64,000 nucleotides of DNA, taken from the NCBI RefSeq assembly GCF_026210795.1, contig NC_089437.1, positions 310,001 through 374,000 of the forward strand, written 5' to 3'. The DNA comes from Rhizophagus irregularis (taxonomy: Eukaryota; Glomeromycota; Glomeromycetes; Glomerales; Glomeraceae). The stretch's first letter is position 1, and each line of letters begins with the position of its first letter. The position numbers and the translations under genes are program-made. The notes below the pieces were generated by a model. The model was not told the DNA's origin. It saw only the letters and a program-made list of their open reading frames with translations, and ran no database searches. Below, piece by piece: positions 9,887 to 19,515 of the stretch.

Positions 9887-10381
9887 ATGAAAAATGAAGA
9901 AAAAAGAACTACAGCAATGAGAACAGAATTAGAAGTTGAAGATCAATTAGTGAATGTAATAATAGATACTGGAGCAGCAGTAAGCGTGATAACAGATAAA
10001 TTAAGAAGAAGATTGAATATACCTATATTTGGAAAAAGTAAATTTAGATGTACAATAGCAAATGGGCAAAAGATAGCAGCGTTAGGAAAGGCAAATATAA
10101 CTTTGAGATACAAAGATGAATTAGAAATACTAAAAGAAGTTGAAGTAATCGATTCAGAAGAAGAGGATCTAATTTTGGGAAATGATATATGGAAGCTATA
10201 TAATGCAAAAATAAATTTTGAAGATCATACCTTAAGAATAGAAGAACAAGGAGAAATAATAACGATTCCAGTAGGATATGAAAGAGAAGCAATATATGAA
10301 AGTGAGGAGAGCGAGGATGACAAAGAATATGAAAGCAACGATGAAGGAGAGGTATTCAAAATGCACCAGAATTTTAAATAG
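9887..10381 (+). CDS. pro: Retropepsin-like aspartic protease
   Basis: A small ORF with the catalytic DTGAAVSVIT motif (Asp codon at 9965) and a downstream DLILGNDIW block, the usual flap/ILG core of retroelement aspartic proteases. It acts as a dimer inside particles to cut Gag and Pol. The first ATG is at 9887, but the frame is open back to the gag TGA at 9866-9868 with no other stop, so the likely product is a Gag-Pro readthrough fusion. It stops at TAG 10379-10381. The next ORF begins 36 bases on, in a different frame. The C-terminus is a Glu/Ser/Asp-rich tail. Confidence 0.9.
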   Translation: MKNEEKRTTAMRTELEVEDQLVNVIIDTGAAVSVITDKLRRRLNIPIFGKSKFRCTIANGQKIAALGKANITLRYKDELEILKEVEVIDSEEEDLILGNDIWKLYNAKINFEDHTLRIEEQGEIITIPVGYEREAIYESEESEDDKEYESNDEGEVFKMHQNFK

Positions 10382-10416
10382 AAAGTCTTGGCTCTGAAGA
10401 GAGAGAGACGGAAAAG

Positions 10417-12498
10417 ATGCTCGAACCAAGTGGAAAATTTATGCAAAAACTAAGTATAGGGAAAGTAGAAGAACCAATTTGGGAAAATATGGTAAAATTA
10501 CTATTAGAATACCAAGATATTTTGGAATATGACGAGGAGATAGAAGGAAGAACGAAAGCGGCGCAACATGAGATAAAAATAAAAGAGGGGGTAGAACCAA
10601 TAAAGCAAAGAAGATACAAAGAAACAGATGAAAAGGCAAAATTTATAAGCGAAGAAGTGGATAAATTGTTAAAACAAGGAAGGATAAGGAAATCAAAAAG
10701 TCCATGGAGTTCACCGGTTACGTTAGCAGGAAAGAAAACGGGAAAATATAGATTCTGTATTGATTACAGAAAGTTAAACAAGATAACTATAATGGATAGT
10801 TTTCCTTTACCAAGAATGGATGAATTGTTAGACAAATACAGAAAAGCAAAATGGTTTTCAAGTATAGATTTAGCGGCAGGATTTAATCAAGTAGAAATGA
10901 AAGAAGAAGACAAAGAAAAAACAGCATTTGTATGTTCGAAAGGATTATTTGAGTATAATGTAATGCCGTTCAGTTTAACGAATGCACCAGCAACATTTCA
11001 AAGATTAATGGATGAAATATTAGAAGAATACATAAACGATTTTGTGGTAGTATATATCGATGATATTATGATATATTCGGAAAATTTAAAAGATCATATG
11101 GAACATGTGGAAAAAGTATTAAAGAAGTTACGGGAGAATAATTTGATAATAAAATTAAAGAAATGTAGATTTTTGGAAAGAAACATAGAATTTTTAGGAC
11201 ATATAGTAGGAAATGATGGATTAAGGCCAGACGATAAAAAGATAGAAAAGATAAAAGAAATGAAGGCACCAACAACAGTGAAAGAAGTAAGATCATTTCT
11301 AGGACTTTGTTCATATTACAGAAAATTTGTGAAGAATTTTTCAAAGATAGCAAGACCAATAAGTGATTTGAGAAAGAAGGGAATACCTTTCATTTGGGGA
11401 AGAGAACAACAAGAAGCGTTTGAAAAATTGAAAGAAAAGTTAATACAATATCCAATATTGCGACATCCAGATTGGAAGAAAGAATTTTTATTAATAACAG
11501 ATGCATCAGGAAAAGGATTAGGTGCAGTATTAAGTCAAAAAGATGAAAAAGGAAAAGAAGTAGTAATAGCATATGCAAGTAGAAGTTTATTACCAGCAGA
11601 AGAAAATTATCCGATAACAGAATTGGAATGTTTAGGAATAGTTTGGGGAATTCAACATTTTCATAAATATTTAATCGATAGAAAATTTAAAGTAATAACA
11701 GATCACAGTGCATTAAAAGGATTAATGAATGCAAAGATACCAAAAGGAAAAAGAGCAAGATGGGTGATGGAATTACAGCAATATAATTTTGAAGTAATAC
11801 ATAGGTCGGGAAAAGAAAACACGAATGCCGACGCATTAAGTAGGTTATTGAAGATAGTAGAGGATCAACCAGAAATAGTAATAATCGACGGAGTAGATGG
11901 ATTAGGAAAAACAAGTATAGTACAAAATTTAATTAAAGAATGGGAAAAACAAGGATTAAAAGTAAGATTCAATACTTATAAAAGAAGAAGAAAAGACAAA
12001 GATGAATTTCACGAATCAAAGATGGATACAGAATGGAAATTTAGAAAAGAAGTAGTAGAACAAATAAATAGAAGAATGTTAGAATATGATGAAGATACAG
12101 ATATAATAATTTTAGACAAATCACCATATTGTGAATATTATTACCAAAAGACGAAAAGTTTTGACAGAGGATTAATTACTCCACATGGAAATCATGAGAT
12201 GGAAAAAGAAATATTCAGACTGAAAGAAACGATAGATAAATCAATAGTGATATTTTTAGAAAAAGATGGTGACGTATGTTGGAAAAATTACATTGGAAGA
12301 GAAACAAAGAAAACGGAAAAATCATCATATCCAACATTAAAGAAGGATGAATATTTGGACATGGTTAAAATGTTTGAAGAAAATCAAAGTGTGTATAAAG
12401 ATACCAAAAGATACAGTCGAGTAAAAGTTAAAAATGACAATAGTAGTTGGAGAAAAGTATTTAAAGAGGTGGAGAAATGGAGAAGAGCACAGAACTAA
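10417..12498 (+). CDS. pol: Reverse transcriptase-RNase H fused to a thymidylate/deoxynucleoside-kinase-like domain
   Basis: 693 residues from ATG 10417. RT spans about residues 60-290 with the catalytic YIDD box at 213-216. RNase H spans about 350-480 with ITDASGKGLGAVLS (D362), TELE and NADALSRL motifs. From about 485 a domain not normal for gypsy pol begins: EIVIIDGVDGLGKTS is a P-loop (G492 to T499), then ILDKSPYCEYYYQ (D567) at the place where thymidylate/deoxynucleoside kinases carry a DR-S/Y motif, then IVIFLEKDGDVCWKNYIGRE, like the strand plus LID. Such kinases phosphorylate dNMPs or deoxynucleosides with ATP. The ORF ends in TAA immediately after the kinase, splitting pol from integrase. 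Base composition of the kinase part matches the rest. Confidence 0.92.
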   Translation: MLEPSGKFMQKLSIGKVEEPIWENMVKLLLEYQDILEYDEEIEGRTKAAQHEIKIKEGVEPIKQRRYKETDEKAKFISEEVDKLLKQGRIRKSKSPWSSPVTLAGKKTGKYRFCIDYRKLNKITIMDSFPLPRMDELLDKYRKAKWFSSIDLAAGFNQVEMKEEDKEKTAFVCSKGLFEYNVMPFSLTNAPATFQRLMDEILEEYINDFVVVYIDDIMIYSENLKDHMEHVEKVLKKLRENNLIIKLKKCRFLERNIEFLGHIVGNDGLRPDDKKIEKIKEMKAPTTVKEVRSFLGLCSYYRKFVKNFSKIARPISDLRKKGIPFIWGREQQEAFEKLKEKLIQYPILRHPDWKKEFLLITDASGKGLGAVLSQKDEKGKEVVIAYASRSLLPAEENYPITELECLGIVWGIQHFHKYLIDRKFKVITDHSALKGLMNAKIPKGKRARWVMELQQYNFEVIHRSGKENTNADALSRLLKIVEDQPEIVIIDGVDGLGKTSIVQNLIKEWEKQGLKVRFNTYKRRRKDKDEFHESKMDTEWKFRKEVVEQINRRMLEYDEDTDIIILDKSPYCEYYYQKTKSFDRGLITPHGNHEMEKEIFRLKETIDKSIVIFLEKDGDVCWKNYIGRETKKTEKSSYPTLKKDEYLDMVKMFEENQSVYKDTKRYSRVKVKNDNSSWRKVFKEVEKWRRAQN

Positions 12499-12558
12499 AA
12501 ATACAGAACACATAACGAAAATAACAAATTTAGAAGCGAAATCAATTAAAGAGGTATT

Positions 12559-13785
12559 ATGGAAGAAGATAATTACAAGAGAATAATTGACAATATCGAA
12601 AAGGAGAATAAATATGAATTGAAAGAAGGAATTCTATATAGAGTAAAAGGACAAAACAAATTTAGAGTAATCAGGGATTATGAATACGAAGGATTGATGT
12701 ACATAATGCATAATAACGAATTATCAGGACATTTTGGAGTAGAAGCGACATTAGACAGAATAAAAGAAAATTATTGGTGGAAGAATATGAAAGAAGACGT
12801 AGAAGAATATGTAAAAACATGTTGGAATTGTCAAATGAGAGGAAAACCAGGAGGAAAGAACGAATTAATGCCGATAAAGATAAATGGACCATTCGAGATG
12901 ATTGGGATAGATATAGTTGGACCATTAAAAGAGACAGAAAAGGGAAATAAGTATATTGTAGTAGCAATGGATTATTTTACAAAATGGCCCGAGGCCGCAC
13001 CACTAAAAGAAGCTACAGCAAAAGAGGTAGTAGAATTTATTTGGAGAGACATAATTTGTAGACATGGATGTCCAAAGAAAATAATTAGCGATAGAGGGAC
13101 TCACTTTAACAATAAAATGATGGAAGAATTAGTAGAAAGATGTGGGATAAATCATAGATTAAGTACACCATATAGGCCACAAACAAATGGTTTGGTCGAA
13201 AGATTCAATAAAACTTTATGCGAAGGATTAGCCAAATTAGGAGAAGAAAATTGGGATAAACATATACCATCTGTATTATTTGCATATAGAACAAGAAAGC
13301 AATCGTCAACAAAAATTAAACCTTTTTATGCAACATACGGAAGGGGAGCGAAACTACCATTAGATAAAGATGAAAACAAGATAACATTAGCTGATAGAGT
13401 AAAAATACTAATTGAGGAGCTACCAGTAATAAGAAGAAAAATGAAAGAAAATGTGGAAGAAGCTCAAGAGAGACAAAAACAACAACATGACAAAAGAGGA
13501 ATTAGAAAACCTAAATTTGAAATAGGAGAAAAAGTATTATTATATGAAGCGTGGAGAGAAAAACAATGGTCTGGAAAATTACAGAACAAATGGAAAGGAC
13601 CATATTTAATTCACGAAGAATTTGGAAATGGGGCTTATAAACTCAAAGAATTGGACGGAAGAATACTAAAGACACCACAAAATGGAGAATGGTTAAAGAA
13701 ATTTTATGATCGAGGGAGATTTACACCAAAAATAGTAATTAAAGGAAAAGAGGTATTCGATAAGACTCGAGTTCGATTCGATTAA
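12559..13785 (+). CDS. int: Integrase of the gypsy element
   Basis: 408 residues. The N-terminal zinc domain has H51, H58, C88 and C91 (HHCC). The catalytic core has D118 in GIDIVGPL, D178 in IISDRGTHF and E214 in GLVERFNK, giving exactly D-x35-E. The C-terminus has a GPY/F-type module (WKGPYLIHEEFGNGAYKL, about 350-390); no chromodomain is visible. It inserts the cDNA into the host genome. It shares the frame of the RT ORF, but two in-frame stops (12496-12498 and 12547-12549) lie between, so it must be expressed by reinitiation, a separate transcript or inefficient double readthrough. Confidence 0.92.
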   Translation: MEEDNYKRIIDNIEKENKYELKEGILYRVKGQNKFRVIRDYEYEGLMYIMHNNELSGHFGVEATLDRIKENYWWKNMKEDVEEYVKTCWNCQMRGKPGGKNELMPIKINGPFEMIGIDIVGPLKETEKGNKYIVVAMDYFTKWPEAAPLKEATAKEVVEFIWRDIICRHGCPKKIISDRGTHFNNKMMEELVERCGINHRLSTPYRPQTNGLVERFNKTLCEGLAKLGEENWDKHIPSVLFAYRTRKQSSTKIKPFYATYGRGAKLPLDKDENKITLADRVKILIEELPVIRRKMKENVEEAQERQKQQHDKRGIRKPKFEIGEKVLLYEAWREKQWSGKLQNKWKGPYLIHEEFGNGAYKLKELDGRILKTPQNGEWLKKFYDRGRFTPKIVIKGKEVFDKTRVRFD

Positions 13786-13845
13786 AATTATTATGAATGA
13801 GATACGAGTTCGATTCTATCAAAGTTATTTGTGAGGTCACAAATA

Positions 13846-13861
13846 GCGAAGAGGGGGATAA
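13846..13861 (+). promoter_or_regulatory. Polypurine tract
   Basis: GCGAAGAGGGGGATAA ends directly at the first base of the 3' LTR. It is the expected plus-strand primer for reverse transcription. Confidence 0.7.
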
Positions 13862-15087
13862 TGTAAACGGCCGAATATCAAGTACGAAAAGATGATAAAA
13901 TACGACCACCAAAGGTAATTTCCAAATATTAAGAACGAACAAATTAACTATGGATTGGCGTGGATGGATAAATAATTAGCCGAAAAGGATAAACATTTAG
14001 GAAGAGTAATGATCTACATGATGTAATATTTATCAAATGATTGACAAAGAACCAATAGGATAAATAGAGTCGATCAATTGGGGCTTAGCAATCTTTAACA
14101 ATAAGAACGATTAGAAAGAATAATTATAAGCCACAAAAGATAGATTACAAGCAAAACGCATAAAGCGGATTGAAAGAACATATAAAATAATGTCAGAAAG
14201 ATTAAAGAACATAAAATATTATAAAAGATAATATAAAAAGATTATACAAAGATATTATAAAAGATAATATAAAAAGATTATACAAAGATATTATAAAAGA
14301 TAATATAAAAAGATTATACAAAGATATTATAAGAGATAATATAAAAAGATAGCAAAAAGATGGAACATAAAAGATAATATATTAAAAAGAACATATATAA
14401 AAAGATAACATATATATAAAGATAGCATATTAAAAGATAGCGTATTTAAAATATAGATAGCATATTAGAAAGATAGTTCAAAGATAATATGTAAAAAGAA
14501 CATAGTATGTAAAAAGAATATAAAAGATAGTATATAGATAGAATAGAAAGAAGTATAAAGTTTGTATATATAGAGAACGGAATTCAAGGTAATTCCACAG
14601 TTCTCATCCACAGAACTCAATAAAAATATAAGTTTTATTTTTTTAATTATTTGTTAGTAAAGTTTAATGTTAATTAAAGGTAATAGGTTCGCCCTAAACT
14701 TTAATTAATGTTTGCTTAATTAATTTTAATTGAATAAATGGAAATTTTAAGATGAATTAAATATACACTTTTGGAAAGTAATAATTCGTAGCGAGAGCTA
14801 TCGAAGTTTGAAATTAAAGGTAAAAGTGGATATAATTTGGGAAAATTTAGAGAAGTTAAATTTTATTTTATATCATTCGACGTTTTATATTACTAACGCT
14901 ATTTATGTCGTGAACCAAGAATGTTGTATGTTGTTCGTTGATTATGTTGTTTGTTAATTATGTCGTTGATTATTAGCTTGTTCGTTTAATTGTTCGTTCG
15001 TTCGTTTATTCGTTCGTTCGACCATGGGAATGCCCGTTCGATGTGGCAACTCTGTAAATTGATGACAGAGGGAATTGGGGGATCTCA
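13862..15087 (+). repeat. 3' LTR of the gypsy element
   Basis: Identical to the 5' LTR except one base (14997 G against 5157 A). It contains the TATA (14565-14572) and AATAAA (14619-14624) copies. Its outer end abuts the last codons of the Tigger transposase. Confidence 0.95.
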
Positions 15088-16752
15088 CCGCGTTGTCCTG
15101 CTGAAGTAGAAATGTACGTACAGTTTCTAAGCAAGAAATTGCAGTGCTAGCACTAATAATGGGACTTTCGTTACTATCATCCATTTCTTCTAAATCCATA
15201 TTCTCCTCATCAGTATTCTTAAAGAGATATACGAGTTCTTCAACAATTTGATCATCTTTTGGAACTTCGTAAACAACATTTTCTTCAGGTATGTTAAGAA
15301 ATTCATCCACCTGCATTGGATAGGGAAGATTAAGGGCTTGAAGTGCATCTGCGAGATCATTAAGCGTCAAATTTTCATTTTGTCGAATATTCTCTGAAAT
15401 ATTTCTCAAATTTACATTTGCATCGGGAAGAATCTTTGTGTGATGCCAGCAGTTATGAATTATTTCAGCATCAACTTCTTCCCAGGCTTGGATGATATAA
15501 CGAATTGCCTGTAAGACATCCATGCGCAAATCTTCTGCACGGTTACCTGTCTCTACGTATTGCAGCATCAAACTTTAAAATAATAGTTAGATTTGAATGG
15601 GAAGAACAAATACATGCACATGCAAATCTCATAATGATACACCACCGTACATGAAACCGACGATAGTATCGTTTAAAGGACATAATTACTCCAGCATCCA
15701 TGGGCTGTATTTTTGAAGTTGTGTTTGGAGGCAAAAAATGAACATCAGTGTATCGTAAGGTAATTTCTCCTAACTTATGACTAGAACAATTATCAAGGAG
15801 AAGTAATACACGTTGTCCTTGATGCTTTAGACCAACTTGACGATCAAATTCCCGAATCCATTCTTGGAAGAGTGATGTGATCATCCAGGCTTTGGCATTA
15901 TGACGGTATATCATAGGCATTGCTTGAATTCTTATATTCTTAAAGCAACGCGGTCTTTCAAATTTTCCAATTATTAAAGGGTTTAATTTATGTGACCCAT
16001 CAGCATTTGCACATAATGCAATCGAAAGGCGTTCTCTGTTCACTTTGCGTCCAGCAAGACGTTTGGTCGCAAGTGTACGATCTGGTTCTAGCCTACAAAT
16101 ATGCAAGTAGATAAGTACGATAATTTTAATTTTTTCAACTAAAGATTTACCAAATTTACCTGTAAAAAAATCCAGTTTCGTCCATATTATAGATTCTTTC
16201 GGGAGGGTAATTGGAACAAAGTTCTCTTAATAGAGGTAAAGCATTAGCGATAGCAGTTTCATCAGCAGATGATGCTTCTCCTTCAAGCTTTCGTCGGCGA
16301 ATTCCATTGTGATCCTTGAATTTATGGAGCCATCCTGAAGAAAACTGTAATGCATTTTGAGGAATACCTAGTCCTTCAGCAATCATTTTGGCTTTTTCTA
16401 TAAGTATTGCATCACTTAAAACCGTTCGATGCTGATAATTTAAAACAAATTCCTTGAGCGCAAGCTCAAGTTCTGGGTAGGTAACTGACTTATGCCGCTT
16501 TGAATTTGGGCTGATAGGTTCTGAATTAAGTCGGTTTTCTGCTGTTTGTAGGATGCGAGTAATGGTGCTTTCATTAACTTTAACACTCCATTTTTCCTCA
16601 ATCCAGCCAACATACTGAGACCGGGTTCTTTTATTATCGCGAGCGTAAACACAAAGTTCGTGCTTTTGAATTTCAGTAAGAGTTGTTCTTTTAAGAGACA
16701 TTTTTAGGGGCATACGGCTGATTTCAATGTTATTATATAATGGTGAAATCAT
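14954..16752 (-). CDS. CENP-B/Tigger-type DDE transposase, three exons, end replaced by LTR sequence
   Basis: Exons 16752-16160, 16092-15643 and 15572-14954 join in frame (1,662 bases, 553 residues). The introns are 67 and 70 bp with GT/AG ends. The N-terminus has the two helix-turn-helix DNA-binding parts of CENP-B/pogo proteins (MSLKRTTLTEIQKHELCVYA, then SGWLHKFKDHNGI). The catalytic core has IYNMDETGF, LLLLDNCSSHK and TSKIQPMDAGV, giving a D-D-D triad. The gypsy element enters after ...LLQQDNA; before insertion the frame would have ended about five codons later, at the TAG complement now at 4001-4003. The present ORF instead reads about 40 residues into the LTR. The catalytic region is intact, so function may survive; expression may be affected because the original 3' end is 11 kb away. 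Confidence 0.85.
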
Positions 16753-17297
16753 TGTCCTTTTTTCTTAATTTAGAACGTCAGAATCTAACAATGGGGGTTT
16801 GTTTACATATTAACATGCGCTATTTCCTCGTAAATACTGTCTCCTTAAAAAAAAAATCTTCTTGCTATACTAATTTGGGATATTTGATCAAGATGTTCAC
16901 ACACTTGTAATTTACTCCAATTCATCTATAATTTAATTGATGATGTTAAAGTAGTTGGTACTAACGAATTTCATAGTCAAATGTAATTGCTTGTAACTAC
17001 AAAATAAAAGTTTACTGTTATATAGTGTTATATAGTTCGCCATGATTTCACTTCTAAATTGATAAAGTAAATTAATTTAAAAATTAACCGTTATCAATGA
17101 TTGGTCAAAATTTTGCAATAGTCACGTGTATGCATTTATGGAGGGTATTCTAATATACCCGGGACTAAGATTTGCTTGCACGTGCAGAACATAGAGGGAG
17201 TGCACTTAGCTCTAAGTCCCGAGCTCGGGACCAAGCTATGGAGTGCATATAGAGAGGGAATGCACTTATAGAGGGTGCACTTATAGGGGTGTTACTG
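16753..17297. other. Promoter-side end of the Tigger element
   Basis: Noncoding. It includes the transposase upstream region and the right terminal region, with repeated GTGCACTTA/GAGGG motifs at 17135-17297 that mirror those at 3755-3800. These are probable transposase-binding subterminal repeats. Confidence 0.6.
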
Positions 17298-17324
17298 TAA
17301 TAAGTTTTTACTTCAAATTACCAT

Positions 17325-17540
17325 TCACCGTTGGCCAGAATTATCAATTTATACCGGCACTATATTTTTTTCATGCTGGCCGATCATCATAATTTCAGTC
17401 ATTGGTGATGAGTTTTGGACACAATTTTTAACTTTAAAGGTTTTTTTGGACATAAGAGAATTGTCCAAAAACTTGTCCAAAACTTGTCCAATTGCCCAAT
17501 ACTGCCCCCGGTGATAGAAAAAATTCTAATAATAAATTAT
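17325..17540. repeat. Possible short fold-back repeat
   Basis: TCACCGTTGGCCAGAATTAT (about 17327) is imperfectly inverted at about 17393-17412. It is followed by several direct TGTCCAA/TTGGAC motifs (17425-17500). Nothing coding is seen. The element boundaries are unclear. Confidence 0.25.
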
Positions 17541-18059
17541 TTTTAAAAGAAAAAAAGGATCTTACAAAAAATTAATAAATATGACACATATTGATTTTAT
17601 ACTAATCTTTCTATATTTTTCATTATTACTCACAGTTACACCAATATTTTGTATTATGATACTTTCTTTTTATTATATTGTAACAGTAATACCATTATAG
17701 TTATACCAAAATCTTTTATAAAAATATATCATATTATATCCAATGATTGATAATGATATAATAGCTTGTTGTTATGAATAAAAATTACTCATGTAAATAG
17801 AGAATCTACTGCTAGTTTGTGCAGCCAAATAGGACCATACTGATATTTTTTAGAAAATCTGACACTAGCATGTGATCAAAGCCACATGATTGCCACAAGC
17901 ATGCCAGTGACGTTTCATCTTCTAATATGAATCAATCTATTACAAAATCAATCAAACATTGAACACGTACACGTATTTGTTGGGCCGAAGCATTTTTAGT
18001 AAAAATCGCATATTTTTCAATGGATTTGCCTAAACTACAAAAGATCCTTTTTGATAGCG

Positions 18060-18865
18060 TATTCACCCATTTTACAGACACCTGTTTCACCGACATAAAA
18101 TTTACCGACTTCACTTTGCTGGGACATCACATTTTTCAACAAATCACTATTTTGCCGATGGCCATTTTGCCGACATGATCGATGTAATATTGACATGATT
18201 ATGAAATTTTGCTTTGAAAATATCCTATATATTTTTTAATTATTTTATTTTTTACTATGTATAATTTAATTTATTTTTTTTTTTACTAAGATTGTAAGTC
18301 AATTTATTAAAGTATAAAAGTAAACAGTACAAAAATTTATTTTTATATTTTTCGTATTTCAATCGTAATAAGATTTTCACCAAGTAATAATACTTTATTA
18401 TCGTATGAAACAAAATTGGACGTTATTTATTGATTTTCTTACTGAAATTTGAAAGTTATATAAGCCTACAATTTTTTTAAAAGCAGCAAATTTTTCTTTA
18501 TTACGAATGCTATGAACAATTCCCTTAAAAAATCAAGAGAACGATAATAAGGTTTAATAAGGCGAAATAACATACTTGTGACGTTATTTACATCAGGTTG
18601 ATTCTGGCCTTCTGTCGTTCAAACACGAAACGGGCGGTAAAAATTGCCAATAAAATATTTATGGCATAACGTCGAACGTTCAAAATTAAAGCACAGTAAG
18701 GAGTGAGGCTCAGCTAGTTGAGTTAGTTGATGAAATTACAATAAATTTTACAATAAAAGTTCAAGCAATTTCCTGAAGGTTTAATAATTGAAAATAGTCT
18801 GCACCATAAAATTTCGGTTAATTTTTATGTCGGTAAAATGGTATTTCGATAAAATGAAAGTTAAA
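18060..18865. repeat. Fold-back element rich in CCGA motifs
   Basis: The left arm (about 18068-18185) repeats motifs such as TTTCACCGACATAAAATTTA and TTTTGCCGA. The right arm (about 18805-18860) has the inverse, TTTATGTCGGTAAAATGG. The interior is AT-rich and noncoding. It is probably a non-autonomous element about 0.8 kb long. No target duplication was resolved. Confidence 0.4.
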
Positions 18866-19139
18866 TAATTGTTCTTGTCGTAAATAGTACTGTAGTTATG
18901 TAACGTACATTTCATGTGGCGTCCTGATCCCATCAAGAATATATTTTACGTGCAGCCATCTAACCTGCAAGGCACTTCCGAAAAATTGAATTCAACATTG
19001 CAAAGTGGTTTACGTGATAATAAGAAATAAATACATGAGTTTTAACTTACCATTAGATTTTAATTTGTAGAACTTAAAATATCAATATGCAAAATTTAAA
19101 AAATATCAATATGCAAACACCACGACCTCTAAACAACTT

Positions 19140-19515
19140 TATCCGGGTATCTGGACTTTTCACCGAAGTCCATTTCGCCGAAACCGAAGTGCTATTTCGC
19201 CGAAATACCATTTCCCGAATGGACATTTTACCGAATGACCATTTTTACCGAAGGACATTTCTCCGAATCCTTTTCGGCGAAGGGACATTTCATCGAAGAT
19301 TTTGAATTTTTCAATTTTCCTTTTCTTTTTTATAAGACAAACGAATTATTTACATATTATAAGTTGCGTTTGTTTGTTTTATTTTAATTACAGTAAAGGA
19401 AAATTAAATTTTCCGAAACATTTTGTATTGGTTAAGGAATTATGTTAATCACTAATATTTTCGGCGAAATGTCCTTCGACAAAATGAACGATTCGGGGAA
19501 AGGATTCGGAGAATG
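19140..19515. repeat. Second CCGAA/TTCGG fold-back element
   Basis: About ten degenerate units of the form ATTT-x-GCCGAA occur at 19145-19300 and their inverse (TTCGGCGAAATGTCC and variants) at 19458-19515. This is the same style as the element at 18060-18865, so they are probably one family. Confidence 0.45.

Larger units (their letters stand above)
4022..15087 (+). mobile_element. Ty3/gypsy LTR retrotransposon, 11,066 bp, very young, with extra kinase domain
   Basis: A complete element: two 1,226-bp LTRs, a candidate primer-binding site, a long leader, gag, protease, RT-RNase H-kinase, integrase and a purine-rich tract before the 3' LTR. The flanking duplication is CCGC (4018-4021 and 15088-15091), only 4 bp. 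I compared the LTRs line by line and saw one difference (A at 5157, G at 14997). The coding strand is strongly A/purine-rich throughout, including the kinase segment. RT before integrase puts it in Ty3/gypsy (Metaviridae). It sits antisense to the Tigger transposase, whose end it disrupts. Confidence 0.95.
3734..17297 (-). mobile_element. pogo/Tigger-type Tc1-mariner transposon interrupted by a gypsy element
   Basis: The outer ends are CAGTAACACCTCCCTAAGTG at 3734 and, reading in from the right end, CAGTAACACCCCTATAAGTG at 17297. TA dinucleotides (3732-3733, 17298-17299) flank both ends. Subterminal GTGCACTTA motifs are repeated near both ends (3770-3800, 17180-17290). Removing the 11,066-bp gypsy insert and its 4-bp duplication leaves about 2,494 bp, a normal Tigger length. 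It encodes a CENP-B-like DDE transposase on the minus strand. Confidence 0.88.

Noticed and set aside
10373-10381. Slippery-site frameshift between protease and RT
   Set aside because: The RT frame is closed by TAA at 10375-10377, so a standard -1 heptamer cannot work there; reinitiation fits better.
7579-13942. Numerous minus-strand ORFs opposite gag, protease, RT and integrase
   Set aside because: They are Leu/Ile/Phe-rich mirror frames of strongly purine-rich coding DNA and carry no domain.
19087-19305. Plus-strand ORF of 72 codons
   Set aside because: It is a read through the repeated ATTT-GCCGAA arms, not a gene.
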